Source: Gordionus sp. m RMFG-2023
Lineage: Eukaryota > Nematomorpha > Gordioida > Chordodea > Parachordodidae
DNA length: 64,000 nt
Assembly (NCBI RefSeq): GCF_954871325.1
Contig: NC_088775.1
Location: forward strand, 46,167,561-46,231,560
Direction of reading: 5' to 3'
Shown here in pieces: positions 58,154-64,000 of the stretch. Numbering within the stretch: position 1 is the first letter of the stretch; the number at the start of each line of letters is the position of its first letter. The notes beneath the pieces are model-generated. The model had not been told where the DNA came from. It was given only the letters and a program-made list of their open reading frames with translations, and searched no databases. The translations under genes and the position numbers were made by a program.

Positions 58154-59441
58154 CAGAGACCCTGAATGAAACGTTAAACCATTATAAATATAAATATTTG
58201 AACAGTAACCGAACCGACATAATTATTTTTGAAGGAGTAAAAAGAACCTTTATAAAAAAGTTAAACCGGTTTGAACCGGTTTCAACCAAAATAAAATAAA
58301 TAATTTTACATTCTTTTCCTTGTGGTGTATTACATAATTTTCCATATTTGAGTTGTTATTTATAGTTATTAAATGATCTAAATATTTATCTAATATTTAT
58401 AAGTTAGTATTAATTTTTTACTATGACTTAAGATTCATAATTACCTGCTTCATATAGTATTAGAGCATTCCTATTTTCTCTAATTTAGTATGCAAAATAT
58501 CTAGCCAATTTGTAAATTTTGATTTAGTTGCATTTATTTAATTAATTTAAGAATAATATCACAACTATCCATGAGTAGTTTGATAGAAGTGTCATTATTC
58601 CCATATAAATTTCAAAATGACCAAATTTATAAGGTTTTAATTTTATAACTTATTTATAGAATTTTGGCATTTAAGTATATTTTATAGCATTAGCAGTTAT
58701 AGCCTTTATTATAAAATATAGATTTTGTGTTGTCTTAAAAAGTAAGTTTGTAATTACAAATTGTTCTAATCTGTTTATTTTATTATTTTTTAGGTTTGAG
58801 GGAAAATAAATTCTTCCAATAATATTAATATGATGTGGCTTTTAAATCTGATGATGAATTTAATTAGTTTATTAATATTAATTTTAAAATATTTGTCTGC
58901 TTTGACCTCGTATTTTTTCTTTCATTTCTTATAAATTTTTGAATTATTTATTGAATCTAAAAAATCATCAGTTTTTATATATTGGGATTAAAAAATTTAA
59001 ATATCCAGAATTATATAAACTGCTCTTATAGTACATGCGGTTTTTACAACATAAGTAATTTGTGTTAGCGTCATAAACGAATTCACTTATATTAGAAAAT
59101 ATATTACTTATACGTTCGAATAATATATTTAAAAATGAGTTATGATTCTTGTATATTTTATATATTATTCATAGATACTTATAATAAAAATAAATTATTT
59201 TCAACAATATATTAACCTAAGTGATGGCAAAAATTTTAATTAATAAATATTCATAATTAAAATCATTATACAATGGTTTTGTTTCAATAACAATAATTTT
59301 CAAACCGTAATGAACCTTTATAAACCTTAACAATTAGCTGAACCGAACCAAAACTTTATAAATTTTTTATAAGAACCGTAAACGAACCGTAACCATTATA
59401 TTTTTACATACTGAACCGTTATAAAAAGGTTCGAGTCACTG
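58154..59441 (+). mobile_element. hAT element with AACCGAACC-rich ends, perfect 8-bp TSD
   Basis: It starts CAGAGACCCTGAATG and ends GGTTCGAGTCACTG. The TSD CTCTCTAT lies at 58146-58153 and 59442-59449. Near the right end the plus strand keeps TNSLILENILL and NNIFKNEL, matching the dimerisation tail at 2444-2629, so this is a deleted relative of the hAT in the composite element. Both ends carry short AACCGTAAC and AACCGAACC words. No intact coding sequence. Confidence 0.88.
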
Positions 59442-59465
59442 CTCTCTATCCCCTTTTCCTACTTC

Positions 59466-60640
59466 ACTTTTATATAAAAAATGATAAAAATAAATAAAAA
59501 TGATATATATTTGAATACAAAAATAAAAATGAACTTAAGTTTTATAAAATAAAATGGTAGAAATATTATTTTTAGTTATAAAAAGTTATATAAAAATAAG
59601 AGTTTGAATAATCAACTATAACAACAAAATTAATAACATATAATATTAATTTATAATTTATTAATGCGTTATTAATATTTATAAGGTTACTAACCAGTTG
59701 GACTTAGTCCTGAGCAAAATATTATTTTTTAAATTAACATAATTTTTTTAGAATAAATATAAATAATATACAGGTGAACGTAGGCGAGTGATGTAATCAT
59801 GCTAAATTTAATGGCTTTAACTTTGGTCATTAATGATGTTGTTAGTTAATTTATATATATAAGAAATTTTATTTTTAAATTACTTAAATTTAAGCGATAT
59901 TTTTAATTTTCCAGTATTCTCTTTATTTACTCGGGAAATTTCCATTTCTATAAGTGTACCAAAAAAAATGAATGCAAATTTGAATAAACTAATATATTAA
60001 ATATTTAAAATGTTTAAAACAAATTTTCCAACTTTCTTAGTTCTCATTATTCTGAGTTTATACAAGAAAAATGAAAATACACATTCAGCAAAAGCTAAGG
60101 AAGAATGTGTACGTTGAATATTTTAATTACCTTATATTAATCGATTTAACTTGGAAAACTCACCATAGATTATTTGATATTTAACCATTAAAAACTATTT
60201 GCATTTAGATAAGTTTGTTTGGTATAACTTAGAAAACTCAATCATTTTTAGTAAAAAATATTATTACCCGTTTATATATTTTCTTTTAAAAACTTGTTTG
60301 TCATTCAATTCAATAGTGTCTTATTAAAGGTTTACTCCAACTTCTTCCATTCTTTATATATCTAGTGTTTTTTAATAGGATGTAAAATCGCGAATAATCC
60401 TTGTGCGGTTCTTTTTATATTTGAACTAAAAAATTTTCCATTATCTATATTTGTTTAATTTTCTTTGCAGATCTTATACAATTTCAGCAATTCCTATAAA
60501 TATAAGAATTGTATCGAGCAGAATGGCATCTCCAAATTTTTTGTATCCATTATATATTTCCTTCAAATAAGACCAAATAGAATGTCTATTAGATAGTTTA
60601 CTATGGGTTAAAGGGATCATTACAAATCTTTTCAAATGTT
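59466..60640. other. AT-rich intron sequence
   Basis: Nothing recognisable on either strand. Confidence 0.45.
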
Positions 60641-60644
60641 CGCT

Positions 60645-61135
60645 TCAGAGTGTCGAACCAAGCCTATATAATTTGGTATTTTTTAATGACCATTTAAAGA
60701 AATTAAAGAAGTTAACCGAACCTTTTTAAACCTTTATAAGTTTCTATTGCAAAATTTTGAGGCTCGGCTCTGTTCCAATTTTTCAATAAGGCCTTGCCCG
60801 GGTTTTTTTAAATTCATAAATATATTTTATGGAAAAATAACTAATAATGATGAGGATATAAGTTTCATGATTTTCATATAGCAATAATCAAAAAATGTAG
60901 GAAGGAAATATAAATTGTATTTATGAATGAATGATCATGGTAGCAAGTCATTTAATGATTAAAATTATAGGCAAAATAAAAAATATTATTTTAACAAAAT
61001 TAGGATTTAAAATAATTTTTTTCAATTCTTTATTAAGCGAGCCGGCTAGCCTGGGCCGCTAATTTCTTTGCCCAACCCTGTCCAAATGAACTTTATTCAG
61101 ACGTCGGCCCAGCCCCAGCATTGCAGATTTCTAAA
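60645..61135. repeat. GC-core repeat remnants
   Basis: Tips with AACCGAACC words (60705-60740) and GC cores GAGGCTCGGCTCTG, GCCTTGCCCGGG, GAGCCGGCTAGCCTGGGCCGC and GTCGGCCCAGCCCCAGC, spaced by A/T sequence. The style matches the hAT ends at 54461-56403. Boundaries unresolved. Confidence 0.4.
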
Positions 61136-61512
61136 GTAATTTAAAAATTACATTTATCTAATATTGTTAATCATCTTATCATGCCATTTTTTTGAGAATA
61201 TAATTTTTAAGAAATATTAGAGTGTTGTGCAGATTTGATGAAAAATATTTTCTTATTTTCTAATTTACTAGCAAAAATTGTTAAAAATATAAATATGTTA
61301 TTTTAACATTTTGCAAGTTAAATAATTTTATTTGCAAATAAAAAAAATATGGATATTTTTCATAACATGCACAACAACTGTATGTATTTTTACTTTATAT
61401 TATATTACTAATAGTTAATAATTATAAAAAGTATAGCAAATGCACGAATATAAGGTGATATGTTTAATCTCTCTTAAAATGCAGGATTGAAATAAAGAAA
61501 CTCTATATTACA

Positions 61513-61999
61513 TTGCCAATTTATTTTATACATAAGATCATGGGAGGTAAAGTAAAAAATGAAGCATTCTGGTTGTATCAAATATCATTATCATGTGGCG
61601 AATATAACAGGACTGGAAAACATTTTACACAAATTTGGCAAGTAGTTGAGACATTTGATCATGGTATTCTAGTCAAAATAAATATCCTTACCCCAAAGAA
61701 GATTTTGAATACTTATTGCAAATGTAAGAAAATAACAAAAGTAAAAAATAATCACACAATAAAAAACAAAGGCGATTAATAGGTACCATTATAAATTCTT
61801 CTAAATGGCATCGAACGGAATAAATACACCGATATTAATGCATATTGGAAAATAAGAATTAAAGTAACTCGAGATTTATCTATTAGCGATAATAGCCATG
61901 TCTGTTCCATTTATATAGGTTTTGATCGTAAGAGCATTTCCAGGATTGAAATATATTCAATCACCAAGGAGAACAAGATTGGAAAAAAATGGATTAAAT
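61513..61999 (+). other. Two unassigned open frames in the lipin intron
   Basis: On the plus strand, 61513-61779 reads GKVKNEAFWLYQISLSCGEY and GKHFTQIWQVVETFDHGILV. A second frame, about 61815-61999, reads DINAYWKIRIKVTRDLSISD and HVCSIYIGFDRKSISRIEIY. Both are less Lys/Ile/Phe-monotonous than random frames here. They match no motif I know. A decayed transposon protein or a nested gene in antisense to lipin are both possible. Confidence 0.25.
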
Positions 62000-62952
62000 G
62001 ATTTTATAATTATATGTTGTAAATTGAGAATATGTGTTTTATTCTTCATATTCCTCCATATTCATCATAAAATTAGATTGCAAATATTTATTGAATATAT
62101 ATATGGGTTCTGTATAAAAAATAATCATTATTGAATCTTTATTTAAAGGTTTTTAAACCTGAACCGAACCTTTAAAAAACTCAATTCCTTAATCTAAACA
62201 GAAGTTTTTATGTTTTCTTTTTGAATTACGAACCGAACCTATATTTCAAAAAATTCGACTCTGGTTCTATCAAGCCCTGTACAAGTTTATATTTTTACTA
62301 ACTTTTTTATTCTTGATTTCAATTAAATTATCCCGGTATAAATCTTTTTTAGAACTTGCTTTTTTTTTTGTATTGAATGAATGAATATCCCCGCATATTA
62401 TGCCGTATCCATTTATTAATAAAACTAAAAAATAATTGGATTTTCAAGTAAAAAGGTTTTAGTATAAGTTATCAGAATTTAAATAGATGAAGTAATCAAA
62501 ATAAACATAGATTTTAATAATTTGGGAATTACGATGGTATTTTATTTAATGAATGAAGAATTAAAATTTATTTAATAGCACCATTAATGTTTTATGAAAA
62601 TCGCGTATTATAAGGCGGTTGGTGAAATTTGCCAATTTATGAAAAATTTACTAAAATATGCTTTATTTTATATGGAAATACCAGATATACCTTATACGTC
62701 GCCAGTTTTTAATGAGAGTTTTTAATTTTAATATTATGACATTTTATCAATAATCATAAGTTCCCTTTTTTGTATAAGATTACTTTAATAAATTTCAAAA
62801 TAGCAGTGAGGAAAATTTAATCATTATATTTTAAAAAAATTAGAAATAAAAAACGCTGTTTCTAAATCGTTTTATTTGGTGATAAAAAATAAAATATAAA
62901 TGAATGCAACCTAAAAAATAAACAAAATAATTATAAAAATAAATATAACAAC
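62000..62952. other. AT-rich intron sequence with a hAT-like tip
   Basis: At 62150-62282 AACCGAACC words end in GGTTCTATCAAGCCCTG, resembling the right end of the hAT family at 58154-59441. The rest is featureless. Confidence 0.4.
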
Positions 62953-63202
62953 CTGATCAGCCAAATCCTGCAACTTGGCGTAAGAAGTCAAAAATGTTTT
63001 GGTTAAATCGACGCTGATCTCTCCTTTATAATTGATGGTGAATATTCGGGATATGGGAATATCCACAGCACGGTAAGCGTAAACGTCTGTTATCCGATTG
63101 CCGAAGCCGGCATAAAATGGTGAGAATTGGGTGGGGAACAGAGCACGTATATCCTTCAAGCAGCTTATTTTAAATTCTTCTGGCTTCTTTTCGATGACTT
63201 CC
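62953..63202 (-). CDS. Lipin (phosphatidate phosphatase), C-terminal catalytic-region exon
   Basis: After acceptor AACTCAG and one base completing a split codon, 83 codons read EVIEKKPEEFKISCLKDIRA, LFPTQFSPFYAGFGNRITDV, YAYRAVDIPISRIFTINYKG and LTKTFLTSYAKLQDLADQ. This is the late part of the haloacid-dehalogenase-like C-LIP domain of lipins. The DxDxT catalytic motif lies in exons beyond base 64000. The frame is fully open, and the donor CAG|GTTGTT is preceded by LADQ, joining to VFPP at 53609. Animal-type features are REVIEKKPE and LTKTF..SY. Lipin makes diacylglycerol for triacylglycerol and phospholipid synthesis. Confidence 0.95.
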
Positions 63203-64000
63203 CTGAGTTTGTTTTTAATAAAAATGAGAAAAAAGGATTAGGGCAAATTAAAACATATAGTAAGAAAACAAATAAGTGAGAGTGAAAGGTTTCATATCTG
63301 CGCAAAGCAGTGTGTGAATAAAGTACAAGATGGGTTTTTCTAACCCTAGACAGGTCTAAAATATTGCCCGAGCCTAAAAATTTATTTCTTAAATACCCGG
63401 GCGGGTGTAGAGTGATACATTCACTCCCCTTTTCACATATCTTGGAGTTAAGATATCACTATGATAGATTAACTCCCTCTTTGATAAATAGTGTTAAGGA
63501 GGGAGTTGATTAATAACAAAGATCTCAATTATAATGTAAATTGATAGGGAGAGTTATATAATCATGCAGTTTTGTAAAGTGATACCATAACTCCCCTTAT
63601 CACATATCTGGGAGTTAAGATATCACTACGATAGATTAACTCCCCCTTTGATAAATAGTGTTAAGGAGGGAGTTGATTAATAACAAAGATCTTAATTACA
63701 AAGTAAATTGATAGGGAGAGTTATATGAACATGCAGTTTTTTACTGAAATTCTTGTAAATTAAATTTTTGATATAAATTAAATTTTCGAAATTAAATTTT
63801 AAATCGAATTTTAATTTTATTAATCTAGTTTGTAAAAGGTTGGTATCCGAAAAGGATGAAAATAAACTTAATATTAAATGTATTTTGTTGAATGAATACA
63901 ATAAAAATAATATATATTTATATAAATTTATGAAACTATTTATATGTCAAATGTTGAGCCAATTATATCAGTAAATATTCAAATAAAGTAATCCATGACC
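63203..64000 (-). other. Lipin intron (upstream part), no exon seen
   Basis: The preceding lipin exon, which should end in an AFHR-like sequence, is not in this stretch. Near 63368-63420 a short GC-core remnant (CCCGGGCGGG) occurs. Confidence 0.6.
63412..63742. repeat. Tandem duplication, two units of 167 bp with internal palindromes
   Basis: Both units contain AACTCCCC...GGAGTTAAGATATCACTA and TTAACTCCC...GGAGGGAGTTGATTAA, so each can form two AACTCCC/GGGAGTT hairpins. The units differ at a small number of positions. The duplication lies in a lipin intron. Confidence 0.88.

Larger units (their letters stand above)
56412..59465 (+). mobile_element. LTR retrotransposon-like fossil in the lipin intron, both LTRs interrupted by hATs
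   Basis: A block of about 110 bp ending the left LTR (about 56412-56520, with TTTATTCTGAAATAAATTG and CTCTATCTCCCTTTTCC) recurs in the right LTR. The right LTR starts TGTTGAGTTGTTG at 57954 after a purine tract, AAGAAGAGAGGGAA. The hAT at 54461-56403 splits the left LTR, whose beginning lies before 54461 at an unresolved point. The hAT at 58154-59441 splits the right one. The interior holds a gag-like frame (56738-57067, with DFPKLTGNFKVFINKVENIF) but no polymerase. It is old and broken, with most coding sequence gone. Superfamily open. Confidence 0.6.
53610..62952 (-). other. Lipin intron of 9.3 kb filled with transposable elements
   Basis: Donor CAG|GTTGTT at 62952 and acceptor TTAATCAG at 53610. 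The intron holds a small GC-rich MITE, a hAT (54461-56403), an LTR-type fossil, a hAT (58154-59441) and further tips. Without these identified insertions it would be at least 4 kb shorter. The gene appears to tolerate them, as all flanking exon frames are open. Confidence 0.8.

Noticed and set aside
62953-63202. Fungal Smp2/Ned1-type lipin as proof of a fungal genome
   Set aside because: FYAGFGNRITD fits fungi too, but the LTKTF..SY block, the FSNFTFWR tail and the long intron fit an invertebrate animal better. Kept only as a weaker alternative.

Overview
The window is AT-rich nuclear DNA from a eukaryote, and nearly all of it is transposable-element sequence. The one confidently recognised host gene is the 3' end of a lipin (phosphatidate phosphatase) gene on the minus strand. 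Its three exons have good splice sites, and a 9.3 kb intron between two of them is filled with mobile elements. The lipin residues (FYAGFGNRITDVYAY, a following LTKTF..SY block, VFPP, and a C-terminal FSNFTFWR) look most like an invertebrate animal. The long introns and the mix of hAT, piggyBac, MULE, Helitron, Ty3 and non-LTR elements agree with that. I cannot name the organism from sequence alone. A TE-rich early-diverging fungus is a weaker alternative.

Layout. 1-3211: right part of a composite inverted-repeat element that is seen again, more complete, at 39353-46442. 3374-8228: two related THAP12/ZMYM-like hAT elements and a third hAT nested in the transposase gene of one of them, with two perfect 8-bp target-site duplications (TSDs). 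9304-10768: another hAT. 11145-22011: a large hAT whose body is split by a Ty3-type LTR retrotransposon (11333 to about 18592) and by a 1.0 kb hAT MITE (19136-20149). 22110-22860 and 28262-29110: degenerate piggyBac genes on opposite strands. 23896-24263: an unrecognised asparagine-rich exon. 31264-33190: Helitron helicase remnant with a plausible Helitron 3' end. 34035-36869: a Mutator-like element with a 9-bp TSD and terminal repeats built of a minisatellite.

37054-46555: LTR-like direct repeats, the second split by the 7.1 kb composite element at 39353-46442. That element in turn holds a 120-bp tandem array, two MITEs, hAT debris and an insertion carrying a restriction-like-endonuclease protein fragment of a non-LTR retrotransposon. 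47049-49370: a helix-turn-helix ORF, a tRNA-like sequence and an intron-containing hAT.

53185-64000: the lipin 3' end. Its long intron carries a hAT with GGCCCGG arrays, an LTR element whose two LTR-like ends are each interrupted by a different hAT, and more debris. A tandem 167-bp duplication lies in the next intron.

The main value of the window is stratigraphic. TSDs, and one LTR-like repeat that serves as an uninterrupted comparison, fix the order of many insertions. I did not find a convincing new host pathway or defence system. The most unusual items are the undescribed long-TIR element at 39353-46442, the minisatellite-ended MULE, the GGCCCGG-array hAT ends and the compositionally distinct CCHC ORF at the 3' end of the Ty3 element. 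Percent identities, base composition and homology were judged by eye, without computation.
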